Assembly: GCA_030685235.1 (NCBI GenBank)
Contig: MU839296.1
Span: 1 to 36,786, forward strand
From: Copromyces sp. CBS 386.78
Taxonomy: Eukaryota; Ascomycota; Sordariomycetes; Sordariales; Sordariaceae
Length of the DNA stretch: 36,786 bases
Reading direction: 5' to 3'
Shown: piece after piece, positions 9,520 through 21,354 of the stretch
Layout of the letters: the number at the start of each line of letters is the position of its first letter
How positions within the stretch are numbered: the stretch's first letter is position 1
Program-made: the position numbers and the translations under genes
The notes under the pieces: generated by a model
The model's database searches: none
Seen by the model: only the letters and a program-made list of their open reading frames with translations
What the model was told of the DNA's origin: nothing

Positions 9520-11323
9520 TCATATCATCTCTCGACATCTGCAAGCTCCGGGCAAGGCCAAGCTTCCCGGACGTTGTCTACTGCGAGCTTGTATGCAACT
9601 CGAGTCACCACGCGTGGCTGCTTTGCTGCTGCACCAGACGGCAAGATACTCGTTCGAACCGTGTGTTGTTACTCGCAGCTTGACTCCCCATAGTTGCCCA
9701 TGAATTCCAAGCCCAGAGTCAGTACCTCCGACGCTGATATGGCCACAGGGACTGCTTCTTGTCCTCAGCAATGCACCACTCTGCAAGGTTTTCTTATCCA
9801 CCGAGTCCCCAATCGTGCCCCTCCATCCAAGCACAAAGGGTTCTGTCTTGACAATACGTGGCCTCCCCCGGGCTGTTATGAGCTTGACGGTTCTCAGAAA
9901 ACTGGCAGGTGTGGTGTTATCCTCGTCCACCCCCTTGACACTACATGCCTGCCTCCTGCAGGGTTCGCATCGATGTCTCTTTCCACAATCAACCTTGGTC
10001 TGACGCGAAACTCCGGGATCGGTAACTGGAGATAGTGCATTACTCTCTGCATCAGCTCGTCTGCCTTTGCAAAGATGCGGTGATCTGATACCAGGCAGAG
10101 ATGATCAAGGTCGGTATCTTGAAGGTTGCAAATGACGAGGTTTGTGGTGACATGCTGCTTCTCTCGGTCCTTTCTGTGGGCCGCAGCACGCTCGCCAACA
10201 GGTTGGGGTAGTTCGTGTGCTGGTGTTACGGTCAGGGAAGAGCCAAGAACCAGGCAGAGGTCGGCTTTCTCGCAGTTTGCTGCGGCTCGGTTCCAGGGGG
10301 CGAGAGGTACGTCTTCGGAAAAGTGTATGATTGTGTCCTGGAGAGGTTCCGTGACGCAGACAGAGTATTTGCGGCCGATGCGGTGGTTGTGAAGAGGTCG
10401 ATTATCAGGTTCAACGGCATAGAAATCTGCTGGTGTTAGAATGGCAGCAAGGTGGCTAGGGGTTGGTTATGCGTGCATAAAGTCATCGAGGCCATCGTAG
10501 CAAGGTCTTGTCAGCGTCACGTTGTCTGTGAGGTTGCCCCACTGTGCCTCTCTTGACTGATAACGCGGGTTGCCAGATGGACATAACCATAAAGTTTCAA
10601 GAGATCGGGACATCCAAGACCTACGGCGCATATCCCACTTGGTCGGTGCAGCCCATCCCAGTTTTGATTGAAAAGCCCCTTGAGTATGCCTCTCCCTTGC
10701 AGTTCGACCAAGGCCATGTGCGTTTTTGTTGGTATTGCTTGCAAAGTATCGACCGACTTTTTCGTTGCTTGTCGCCCCTGTGCCATCAAGGTCCAGACGC
10801 CTTCGGGGCCTCGAAAGTCCGGGATGCCTTTGCGTTACCATATCTGTGTTAGCTTCCATGCCACACGAGGCCGCATACCACGTAGAGGACACCTGGCCGT
10901 GGAGAGCAAGGACAGGGTGGTACCAAAACTTGCACCAGCACCGACCGTGGAGAGACAGGGTAAAGGGCCAGGGTAAGGGTCAGGGTAGGGCAGAGAGAGG
11001 AATTTGCCAGACAACTGGAAGCGCTTGGTTGAGACTGTAGGTCTAGTAGACATCAGAGGTGCTCGCCGGGTGTCGCGGTGACCCAGTCCCCCTCCGAACA
11101 GGCAAGATGGACGCCTGGCCTGGCTCCTAGCGGTGGTGCTGACGAGAATCGATAACGAAAGAAAGCGACGAACCCGCAGATGTAGAGATGCCCGCGCCTG
11201 TAAACACAACGAGATGCTTTTTGACTTGCGAATCAACTCGGCCAACACCTTGGCTTTGCGATCGATGACCTCGGGCGTCTCGAATTTCTCCTTCTTGGGG
11301 CTTTGGTGGGCGGTATGGGCCAT
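9520..11323 (-). pseudogene. sirtuin (SIRT6/7-type NAD-dependent deacylase), frameshifted
   Basis: Starting from an ATG at 11323, reading gives ETPEVIDRKAKVLAELIRKSK. The frame then breaks in an A-run (about 11216-11223), after which the NAD-binding signature HLVVFTGAGISTSA appears in another frame. An intron (10828-11173, GT donor, GCTAACA branch, phase 1) joins it to GIPDFRGPEGVWTL. The catalytic segment QNWDGLHRPSGI is present, with Trp where Val/Cys/Thr is usual. A second break follows KLYG (about 10590). The zinc region keeps only scattered Cys (CPSG; GRKYSVC with Tyr for Cys) and meets a TAA at 10467. DTIIHFSED, ADLCLVLGSSLTVTPAHE and LVICNLQ then run intact to about 9945, where a third break in a G-run leads to the C-terminal frame ending at 9520. 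With several lesions it is probably dead, though sequencing error in homopolymers could explain some. Confidence 0.8.
10828..11173 (-). other. intron of the sirtuin pseudogene
   Basis: It splits a Gly codon between TSA and IPDFRGP exactly where the sirtuin family is continuous. Branch GCTAACA lies about 20 bases before an AAG acceptor; donor GTTCGT is poor. At 346 bp it is long. It contains degenerate CCCTGACCCTTACCCT-like repeats (plus strand 10960-10992). Confidence 0.7.
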
Positions 11324-13704
11324 GGTGGGTGACGGACAGCGGTTAGGTAGCAGTCTTCAGTGGTCTCTAGCAGTAGTCAGGGGTCTTCAGCGGTCTTAGC
11401 GGGGCAGTGTGTCGAGCGTTGGCGACGGAAGCGGGTGACGAGGAGAAGTTGCCGGCGACGACAACGACGAGCGATGAAGGGATGTCGTCGGTTAAGTACG
11501 AAACGCCATGTCAGCTGACTCGAGTCTGCCTAGAATTAGTACAAGGATTGGCGATCAAACATGCCATGGGTTGGTACAGCTCCCGGTGTGGTGGTACCAA
11601 ATGAAGAAGGGCATCGGCTATTGGCTGCCGGCGTTGCTCACGATCCGGCCACTAGTACCTGGGTACTTCAAGTTGGGTCGGGTGGGGGCCATCCGCCAAC
11701 AACAGTTTGACACCGACGTCAAGGGTTAGGGGCAACAGGAGGAGATACATGTAGCATAGTATCTTTGATCCTTGACGATGCTGATCGGGCATGACAATGT
11801 CTGCGTGATTGCTCGTGCAGGACAAATCAACCGTGTATCAATGACAATCCCTCCAGTCTCCGACAACCGTCCCGTGCCTACTAGCGTAAGCACCAAGGCA
11901 GCTCGCATCGATGGATTCATGTTCGTCGAACAACACAACCGATTTGATAACGCTGACATTAACATGACCCATGAACAAAAGAAACATCTGATCAACTTTG
12001 ACCATTCTGCTTCATCGATTTGGGCATCCAGTGCTGCCTAGAATTTCCAATTTCCCGGTCAAGACGATCAGCATGAAGAAGCGGAAGGTGCACATGCCAG
12101 ACGACTTGTTCTGGCCACAGGAGTGGACATTGTGTTGTGCCAAGCCATGTCGAGATGCCGACGACGTTGCTTCCTTCCCTCTCCCACAACAGTTCTCTGG
12201 GTTAAAGACCAACAGCACCTGCCATCATGGATGAGATACTTGCGCTTTCCCTGCTTTACCCAAGACCATGGTCAACGCTGGTCGACGACACTGTCGCAAT
12301 GGTAGAGTAGTTGGATGGCTGATGAAGAAGAGCCATCGTTTGACAATCATCATCTGGGCAAGACCAATGGCAACTACCATGCTGAACCGCCCGATGACCG
12401 TCTTAAATAGCCCCTGCTCGATACATTCATGCCAACGCTGATTCCACTTGACAACGACGTGACTCTGAGACCCATCGACCCTGAATCAACATGTTGTGAT
12501 GTTAAGCAATGACTTTTTTATACAAGAATTGGACCAAGAGCAAAATGTTTGGGATTATAAATCAATTTATTAGTTGTTATTAACTTCACAGCTCGTACCC
12601 CATTTTACGCCATCTTTTTCTTGTATATGACAACCTTCTTTCTAGGGTCTGGAGACATGAATGATAATATATGGCCATCCAGTACACCGCGATGACAGGA
12701 AGGTGAAACAATGCTCATCTGGTAAGCAAGCACCTGAGGCTTCAGTGGAGATAGGTAGGTGAGAAAGAGAAGGAAGGATGAACAACAAATTGAACCCATA
12801 ATTCCATTCAAATGCAAGGACGAAGTTGATGGACAACGAGAAGGCCTTCGTACCTGAGCTAATTCTCGTCTGGGCCGGAACCGCCCTCAAACTCATGTCT
12901 TCGGCTTGGAAAGCATCGGGTCTGAGGGCGCCTCAAGCTCAGGCGAGTAGGAGCTGCAAGAGGTCGTCGGTGATCTTTGACGGCCGGGTCCGAATGCTGG
13001 AGGTTCGGGTATCTTCTCGACAGCCGGTCGCCGAATTCTGTAATGGAGGCAGGAACATCTATCAATCGGGTTAGCTGCATGTATTTACAAGAGATCAAGG
13101 CAGGGACGAAGGAATGGATGAACCTTTTGCCAAAACTGAATGGGCAAGACCGAGGGTGGCAGCTATGTTCGACGAACTTGTTCCCCTCCTTGGCCAGAGG
13201 GCAACTGAAGCCAATAACCACCATCCTGACGATCCGCCTGTATCACATGGGGAAATTTGGCTTGGGGGTCTCGAGGTTTCCTTCTCTTTGACCTCCCATG
13301 TATTGATCGTGGTCCGTTGGGAGTCGTGGTCCGTGATGAATGTTGAAGTCATCAGTCATGTCCCCATGCAGCTTGCGCCTGCCTTGACGAAAAAGTGGGC
13401 CCGCACCTACAAGTACCCACCCTCTGGGTTCAACTCGAACATCTCCTTCCTCCCATCAATCGATCAAAACTTCTCCAAAACACTAGAGGTATCCCTTGAG
13501 GTTGCACTTCCCCGTATGGTTCAGCAGTCGCTTCGATAACCGCCATCGGATGGTCTCGACCAACGCGACTCAAGGTCCAGGACTGGACGGCGGAGAAATG
13601 CTCGTGTAAGCGGTTGGTCTCTTGATCTTGTCTCGTCCAGACGGCAGTTGCCTCCATGCACGCAAAAACATGGCCAATGGAATGTATTGCAATCTACCTG
13701 CCTA
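11324..13704. other. 2.4-kb region without a recognised gene
   Basis: Normal composition, not RIPed. It begins with the sirtuin promoter, which has short repeats of cagcggtctt / cagtggtctc (11340-11400), and ends with the 3' flank of the PLP-enzyme gene. Several open frames of 60-170 codons exist on both strands (for example + 11772-12041, + 13114-13539, - 12859-13224). None shows a domain, a convincing start context together with introns, or a family I recognise. Small species-specific genes cannot be excluded; the best candidate is + 13114-13539 (141 codons). Confidence 0.4.
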
Positions 13705-15398
13705 TCAGTACAGCGGCAACGATCCCTCGACCCCTCTGAAAGCCTCCTCCAAAACCGCCAGTCCATCCCTAACCTCTTCCTCACTAATAGTAATAGGCGG
13801 CGCAATCCTGAATGTCCCCCCAAAGCTCGGGTGCGTGCTCAGATTACACCACAGCCCAAGCTCATACGCCCGGTCTCCGATCTTCTTTGCCAATTCCAAC
13901 CCGGCTTCTTTCCCCTTCCTTCGATCCTCGACAATCTCGACTCCTGCCATCAACCCTCGACCTCGCACATCGCCGATGCAAGCATACCGTTTCTTGAGCT
14001 GGTTGAGCCCAGAGTGCAACACCTCCCCCATCCGTCGGGCGTGCGAGACCAAGTCATCCCGGACGACAATCTCCAACACCTTGTCACCGACGGCGGCGGG
14101 CAACGGGTCGTTGACATGCGTGGTGTAAAAGAGAAAGTCCCTTTCCGCACAAACGCCGGCGATGGCGTGGCTTGTGACGACGGCTGACAAGGGCAATCCG
14201 TTTCCCAAGGTTTTGGACAAGGTCAAGATGTCGGGCACCACGCCGTCGTGGTTGACGGCGATCATTTCCCCCGTGCGGCCGATTCCAGTTTGGGCTTCGT
14301 CGACAATGAGCAGCATCCCGCGTTTTTCGCACTCGGTTTTGAGCCTGCGTAGGTACCCGGGCGGCAGGACATGCATACCTCCGGAGGACTGGATGGGTTC
14401 CACGATGACGGCTGCCAGTGAACCGCATGACTGTTGGTCAATGAGTCGCCAGCCATAAAGCATTTCCGCTTCCCAGTCATATTCCCACTGTTCGTCTTCA
14501 ATTACCCCCTTTTCCCCAAATCCCCTGTTCGCACCATTTTCCTTCCCGTTGCCAATGTTCTTTTTTCTTCTAAAGCCCTCATGGCACCGATAAGCATTTG
14601 GACTCGGCAACATCAGCGCCCCTGGAACCATGGGCCACCCGCCCCTCCGTCCAGCATGGTACTGCACGCTACTCGCCTGCGCCGTGACACCATGCCAACT
14701 GGCTCCCAACCCGACGACCTCCCACTTCCCGGTATACGTCTTGGCCATCTTGATCGCCGCCTCGTTCGACTCTCCCCCGGTGCTCAAGAACATCGCTCTA
14801 TCGAGTCCATCCGGCAGGACACTTGTCAACCGCTTGGCCAAGTTCAGAACGGGAGGGGAAAGCATTCCAGAGAAGAGGTGGTCGAGAGAGGAAGCGTGTG
14901 ACTGGATGACGGAGACAATCTCCGGGTGGGAGTGTCCGAGGAGGGAAGACATTTGGCCAGAGGTCCAGTCTGTTATGGCTCGGCCGTAGGGAGACGAGGA
15001 ACCAGGCGAGGGGGCGGTAAACAGGGAAAGATGGGTGGCGGAGATGATCAGGTCAGGCAGGAAAGTGGTGCCGAAGTTGATGAGGTGGGAGGAAGCGAAC
15101 TGGTCAATGTTTGGATGGTTCTGTGTGGTGATATTGGGGTACAGGTTCGTGGGGAGATTATCGGCATCACTGGCGTTGCTGGCGTGGGAGGTTAGTTGGT
15201 GTTTTCTTTTCCGGTTTTTTTCCTTCTTTTTTTTTGTTTTTTTTCTTTGGTCTTCCTGGGGTTTACTGACCCTGGTCTTTTATCACCGATCGCGTTGCCT
15301 TCCTCCGGCTTGTCGCCGTTAACGGGCAAAGGATCGATGGGTGATTCGAGAGAGGACATTGCGTACGGGATATCGTGAATGATGTCGAAGCTTGTCAT
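13705..15398 (-). CDS. class III PLP enzyme, 2,2-dialkylglycine decarboxylase / aminotransferase type
   Basis: CDS is complement(join(13705..15178, 15271..15398)), 533 residues from the first ATG. The intron (15179-15270) has donor GTCAGT, ACTAAC branch and CAG acceptor, phase 2; an alternative acceptor 9 bases on (exon from 15169) also fits. Fold-type I hallmarks: STGGESNEAAIKMA, then a conserved W-H-G (PLP phosphate and ring stacking), VDEAQTGIGRTG with the PLP-pyridine Asp (about D336), TLSKTLGNGLP with the Schiff-base Lys (about K365), and THVNDPLPAAVG, the Thr loop typical of dialkylglycine decarboxylase. Family chemistry: decarboxylation of 2,2-dialkylglycines coupled to transamination of pyruvate; other class III aminotransferase substrates are possible. 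A charged insertion of about 28 residues (about 246-273) is unusual. Probably cytosolic. Confidence 0.9.
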
Positions 15399-15429
15399 AT
15401 GGTTTCATCGATCCTGGGGTGGGAAGCTT

Positions 15430-15436
15430 CTTTATA
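15430..15436 (-). promoter_or_regulatory. TATA box of the PLP-enzyme gene
   Basis: TATAAAG on the minus strand lies only 32 bases before the first ATG (15398) and 71 before the second in-frame ATG (15359). With usual TATA-to-start spacing, transcription would begin around or after the first ATG, so the second Met (520-residue protein) may be the real start. Confidence 0.4.
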
Positions 15437-16814
15437 CCTCTAAAGGGCGAGTACTCGGAGACACAGCGATCTCGGAAGAGGACATCTGTCTTTGGTTTGG
15501 GCAAACACATGTAATATGAAAAATAAGGGCGACGTGCAGACACGAAGTTTAAAACTCGCCACCTCCTCGAATATGTACATTCATCACTGTCACATTGTGC
15601 TTCCTTGCACGCTTTTCAACCTGGTCGAGGACTTCCCGCCAGTACCATGGACTGTCCGGACAACTATAAAGAGCTGTGTTGGCCCAGACGTTGGTACACC
15701 CACAAACAAAGGCGGCAATACATCCGATTCGGCCATGGCTATCTATAGCTGTCTACGATAGCGTAAGCTGAAACGCCATCCCGTTTCCCCCTCCAGCTTC
15801 CCCGCAGTCGAGACCTATCCATCCCACCCCTCAGTAGAGCACATCACATCGGATCGCCAAGATTGCCTGAATCCGGCTAGCTAAGGTCCATAGCGTGCCG
15901 TTCAATAAGCGATTCTTCGTTTGGGCGGGCAGGTACGGCGGGCATCATGTATGACAGGACCATTGAAGTGTTGGGAGATATAGGTAATAGATAGGTAAGG
16001 TAGAGGTGGGCATCGGACAGTATGGAAGCCCGGCGATAATATTGGTGAAAAGCAGCAATGGACACTGATTTTTTGTAGGTAGCTGGTTGGTGCAGCAGAA
16101 ATAGGAGTTGGATGAATAGGCATGATGATGAAAAAGGCTTGGGAATGAATGTAAAGAATGCGCAGGTAGGTAGGTACTGTACGTGTACAAGGATATTTTT
16201 TTTAATTTCATTTCATTCCAGGCACACAGAACTGGCAGAGATGTACGTGAGGTACATGGTTTTACAGCTTGTTGTAGATAAGGTACCTCTAGGCGATCAA
16301 TGAGGTCAGTCATGCGGCTTGGGCAGTTGAGCCTCATGGCACGCAGGGGGCAGACGTTACGATTTACGAAGAGCAGTACCAGAGCCCCAGGGAACGGGCT
16401 AGCCCGAGCGGATGAGGGGTGGCGGAGATAAAGCAAGCAAGAGCCGTTCTTTAGTTGTCGGCATCCAGAATCCAGACGGACGGGAAGCCGAGCCAGGTGA
16501 TTGATGACAGATTGACGAATCACGAAGACAAAGAACAAACAAAAAGACTGTGCTTAAATGTACCAAGATCAAGCAGACAAAGAAATTGAAAATCAAATTG
16601 GGGGGTATCTCTGATATACATGGCGTTGCTTGCTTGCTTGCTCCATGTTTCCACCAAATGCTCCAGTCTAATATCCAATCTCGAGCGCCGCGTCCTGTAG
16701 AACAACAAGGAAAATGTTGCCTTTGACGGAGCTCCAGCTCCCCTGAGCTATGTTGTTCCTCAGTTAATGTCTAATAGTCGGCGTCCACCCTCTTCCTAAA
16801 CCCGGTACCGAGTT
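15437..16814. other. intergenic region between PLP-enzyme promoter and RhoGAP 3' end
   Basis: It contains simple repeats (taggtaggtac near 16165, gcttgcttgcttgc near 16627) and no recognised gene. The longest open frame (15945-16538, minus) is low in coding character and lacks any domain. Confidence 0.5.
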
Positions 16815-18784
16815 TCAAGAATAACTCTGCCCCCCCTTCCACTCCATAATCTCCCTCGTGCTCGGCAAGAACAGTTCCGACTCCCTCCTCGCGCGTCCCG
16901 GCGTCGTCGTCGCCATCGCCGCCGCCTTCCCAATACTCGCCGCATAATCTCCTCTCTTCTTAATCAGAAACGCCAGTGCCAACGTAGGATGCGCTGCCGT
17001 CTTCTTCCCCAGATTCATGTTATCCGTTTGGAACATACTCCTTGACAGAGCAGAAGCCAGACGGCGAGCATCTGCTTCGTGCACAACTACCCCTTGCCCT
17101 TGCTGTTGTCCCACGATCCCTTTCCCCTTTCCTTGAGCTTCAACGAGCATATTATTAGCTGTTGCCCGACTTCGTAGTAGCATCTCGGCGAAGAGATCAA
17201 GTAGGTGTTTGACGAGGTTCCGGTTATGTAGCGAGAGTCGGTTAAGTGCTTCGGTCCAGAAATCGAAGCCCATGTCTTGTAGCTTGGGAGCTGCTGGTTC
17301 TATCGCCCCTTCTTGCCTGGCCAGCATGATCCAACTTCTCAATACGGACTGCGAGACGAGGGGTTTGGGCAACTCGCCGAGATAGATGAGGATCAAGCGG
17401 GCTGCGTCGTAGGGCGTGTAGGGATCGCCTTCGGGACCTAGGGAGTTGAAATCAAAGTCGTCACCGTAGGACGGTCCGGTGTTGAACATGTCTTTCAGGT
17501 GGGCAACATTGTGCGAGTTGCCTGTTGATGCAAAGAGCGATGGGTCGGTGCACCCTAGAAATGAACATAGATCAGCGGGGATTCACAAAGATAGGAAACA
17601 AGGTGCATACCCGAGTTTTGTATAAACTCGCAACATTTGTACACTGACAAAGGAAACAAACGGTAGGACGTGCTCTTCCCTCGGTGGGATATTCGAATCT
17701 TTGACGGCGCAATCCTGACACTTTCTTTCAAGTCGACGCCAAATGCTGCGCCGGCGTCTTTCCCTGCTGAGCTTCCCCGCGTCTGGACATCAAGCGAGTG
17801 CGACGTTGACGGCGGCCCGTATTCGGATCTGCTGGTGTATGATGATGATGATGATGATGGTCCAGATGGTTCGTCGCCTGGTAATGGGGCATTCTCAAGC
17901 TTTGGTCGCTCTAGCTTGTGTGGTGTTAGGGACCGCTTGTGGTCCGCTGGTGTGTTCCTCCTTTCGCTCGATGATGATCCAGGCCAGATGCGTGCCAGTA
18001 ATCCGCCCATGCGACGCGATGCATTCTTTGCATTTCGATTCCTCTCCTCTGACGCCCCACTCGTGATTGACGACAACGACTGCTTCCCCGGTGGCCCGTC
18101 CATCTGCAACATTGGCCCGCCAATGGATACCGACCGCATATGTGCGCGACCGGGTTGGACCTTGAGAGTTTCGAAGCTGGATAAACTGGATACTGTTGTG
18201 GTTGTTGCTAGCGTAGGACTATTTGTGATTGAGACCGCATCGAGGTCGGGAAAACGATTCGACATGTTCGATACAGGGCGCAAACTGGGTGTCCTCTGTC
18301 CAAAGCTGGAAGTGGTTGAGCCGAGGCGAGAACGGTAAGGGGTCGACAAGGGGTGGAAAACGTCGTCGAACTGAAACCCATTACAAGTAGGCGTGATAGG
18401 TGTAGGTGTCGAAGGGCTGGCGGTGACGCTCAGGTCGTCTCGACTGGTCAACAGCTCAGGAACATGGTGGTGATGGTATGGGATCCGGGAGAGTCGGTGG
18501 GAGAAGTTGGGAATCGGTTGGGGGGTGGCATGGTCGCCAGTTGTATGGGCATGGCCTATGGAGGCCGATCTCGATAGTATGGGATTCGTGGAGCGAGGTG
18601 CGGCAAGAAAAATCCGTGACTGTGGGTAGTGATGGTCCTGTTGAATTTGGATCTGAGGTGCGTAGGCGTGGACCTGTTCCCTGTCGTTTCGGTAGTCGAC
18701 GTTACACTCGTTACACTCGCTCGAGGAGAGGTCCGAGTCCGGGTCGGCATCGACATCGTCGGTCCACATTGCTGATTGGGACAT
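16815..18784 (-). CDS. RhoGAP-domain protein lacking the arginine finger
   Basis: CDS is complement(join(16815..17554, 17611..18784)), 637 residues. The intron (17555-17610, 56 bp; GTATGC donor, TTCTAG acceptor, phase 1) lies inside the domain and joins FIQNSG to CTDPSLF. The start at 18784 has AAACATG context. Residues 1-345 are Ser/Pro/His-rich and probably disordered, with acidic and poly-Ser stretches. The RhoGAP domain runs from about 347 (FGVDLKESVRIAP) through FPLSVYKCCEFIQ and LGELPKPLVSQSV (about 447-459) to about 590. Known function of the family: stimulating GTP hydrolysis by Rho/Rac/Cdc42, governing polarity and wall synthesis. The G-[IL]-F-R-x-[SP]-G loop is here SLFASTG, so the catalytic Arg is Ala; the protein may bind Rho without activating it. 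Confidence 0.85.
17555..17610 (-). other. 56-bp intron in the RhoGAP gene
   Basis: GTATGC donor at 17610, TTTCTAG acceptor ending at 17555; splits a Gly codon and restores a continuous domain. Confidence 0.85.
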
Positions 18785-21322
18785 GTTTCTTCAAGCCGAG
18801 GATAGTTTCATGTCTGATCAAGGTGTGAAAGATCTGGCGCAGGCTTTTTTTTCTTTCGGTTTCGTCGACTACTCGGGGGGTGACTGGGCTTCTTCTGTTT
18901 TTTTGTTCGTCTAGGGTGGATTCGTATATGTTTGTCCGAATCCTGGTCGCAGCCAGAAAGGAAGCAAGGGGTTTCATGTGCCGCACGGTTGGCGTTCAAG
19001 ACCGAAGAAGTTGGTGGTGGCCTAGTGGCGTCTGCGGCGTGTTACTAGAGGTCACAGATGACAGCCCTGGCTGTTGGGCGCTCGGATGGCTTTTTGTTTG
19101 CTCTTTGTATAACAGATGCGGTGATTGCCCTCGAGTATCGTCGACTATCATGACCTATCGTGCTGTATCGCGCAGATCGAGTCAAGTGAGACATTGTCGA
19201 CGAGGAATTGAACATGACCTGGGTGCGAGGAAGTGCCGGGGTTCCGATATCCGGGGGAGGTAGTCGAGCCATAGGGGGGGAAAACGAAATGAGGTCGGAT
19301 GTTGCGTCGTATTGATCGTAATGGGGGAGACCGTTTTCAAGGAGCATTCCTCCGGATCAGCACAATGTTTGCTGTGTAAGACCCTGCTTGCGGTTGGCTA
19401 TCAACCGTTGGCCCATTGTCCATCAGGTTGGTGCCAACAATGGTGGTGTAGACTGTTGGTGATACGCGTGGTGTTTGGTTTTTTCCAACATTGAAACAGG
19501 AAACAAAGGCGATGACCCCAACGTGGGAAGAACGGAAGAGAGGAACGCCTCCCTTCTTGTCGTCCTCCGGAGTTCTTTCCTTTTCCGGGGTAATTGTTGG
19601 GGAAATTGGGGGTACAGGGGCTTGCTTGCATTTGAGACAGGTACCGACAGGGCGCCGCCAGGGCAGGGACGTGGGGTCCATCTTGGCGCTTGGTGCTGAG
19701 AGAGAGGGTACAGCGTCTAATGGCCTGAAGCACTAACAATTACCACTGAAAGACCAAGGAAACACTCAGCTTTCTTTCTCCCGTCTTCACCAGTCCCACG
19801 AGTCTCACGAGAATCCACCACAATCCACCGCCTCCACACCGCTAAAACCTGTACCTGAGAAGCGCCCAAGTTTCAGGGCCTTGTCCTTGTTCAAGAAAGT
19901 GACGAAGAGAACTTAAAACAAAGCATCTCAACGGTTTCTTCCACGTTTTCCCGCTGTTGTGCCAGTGGTAATGATATCGGATCTCTGGATCTGAGTCATA
20001 ACTTGATACCACTCATCTTATTGACAGTTCCATGACGACATAACAGTGTCTGATATCGCCATTCACCGGTCTCCCTTTCTCCCATGTCTTCCAAGTCCAA
20101 TCTCTCTTTTTTCTTATTTCTCGGATTCGGATCTCATATCCGCTACAATACTATCATCTCACCCCCTACCTAGGTACCAAGCTACACCTCCATCTTACCG
20201 CCCTACATTATAGGCTATTATCGTCCTTCCAGGCCATCAAGTTCATCACATCTCACATCTTTTTGCACAAAGAACAAACCCCCTGGTGGGCATCACATGT
20301 CCGCTTGGCGTGCCATCCAACACAACGGTGCTTAACGAGAATCTCGCACGATTGCAACCACACGGACCCCAATATTAAAGTTCTAAATGCTTGTTTTTGT
20401 GTCTTTGATAAGAAGAGGAAGCTGCTTTTGTCGCTACTTTGTACACAATTTGGATGGTTTGAGCTGTTCGAGGTAACGCTTGTCCCTTTTCGCTATGATA
20501 GACTAATTGGGAGATTCGGAAGAGGGATAACGGTTTCCTTGGCGTTACCTATCCTCAAGTTGGGTTTACATATGACTCTCCTCGGCGCGCCCATCCCTTG
20601 ATGACCGGAGCATGGCAAACTTGCTCGGTTTCCACAGGTTTGGAGCGCGGTTCTGTTGGTTCCTTCAACAGGATCATGATCATGAACATGGTTGCTTCTG
20701 TCACAAAGCAAACAATTTATCAAACATATTGCCCAGAAAATATCTACGGTTCGTTGGGACGGAATCAGGCAAGTTCGGTGCAGAGAGCGCAGTGCAAAAA
20801 AGGATTAAACCCGGATGTTGTTGGACTGTGGCGCTGACATGGTCGGACAGGGGCTGGAAAATGGCTGGATGATGGCGTTTTGATAGTTCACTATGCCAAG
20901 TATATAGGATGCGCCTCTCGCTGTCTTATCGGTCTGCGGCAAAGGGCCACCGATTTGACTTCAGGGTGATTTGCAACGAGACGATTGCGGCCCAAACATT
21001 GGATTGATGGATGGATGAAAGTGCTGGTGAAACGACTCCTCGGTGTGCAACTGCCAGATGGTGAATTGGTTTGACACTAACAGTATGCCTCATTATCGTG
21101 GCGGTCAGCTGTTAGTGCTTACCGGTCCCCCTGATCCATACAAACACTTGTCAGTCATCCCATTCACTCCCCGCCTCGACAGAGCACTTCCCAAGTTCCA
21201 AGCTTCCAGAATAAGTAACAAGTTCCGTGACACGGGCCGCCTCACCTACAGGTAGCCAAGTGTTTGCGGCGCACCATCGTCACCTTGCTAGGTACACAAA
21301 GCAGGTGTTTGCCCGTGGAGGA

Positions 21323-21354
<32 letters not shown>

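Noticed and set aside
13114..13539. 141-codon + strand frame as a gene
   Set aside because: Open frame only; no domain, family or splice evidence. Mentioned within the intergenic entry instead.
15945..16538. 197-codon minus-strand open frame
   Set aside because: No domain, Ser/Leu/Pro/Tyr composition of non-coding sequence, and located in the 3' flank of the RhoGAP gene.
17670..18338. 222-codon + strand open frame
   Set aside because: It is antisense to exon 1 of the RhoGAP gene, whose minus-strand frame is longer, has splice signals and a domain.
20263..20601. 112-codon + strand frame after a promoter-like C/T-rich region
   Set aside because: Begins with TTG, not ATG, and shows no recognisable protein features; a spliced transcript here remains possible but unsupported.
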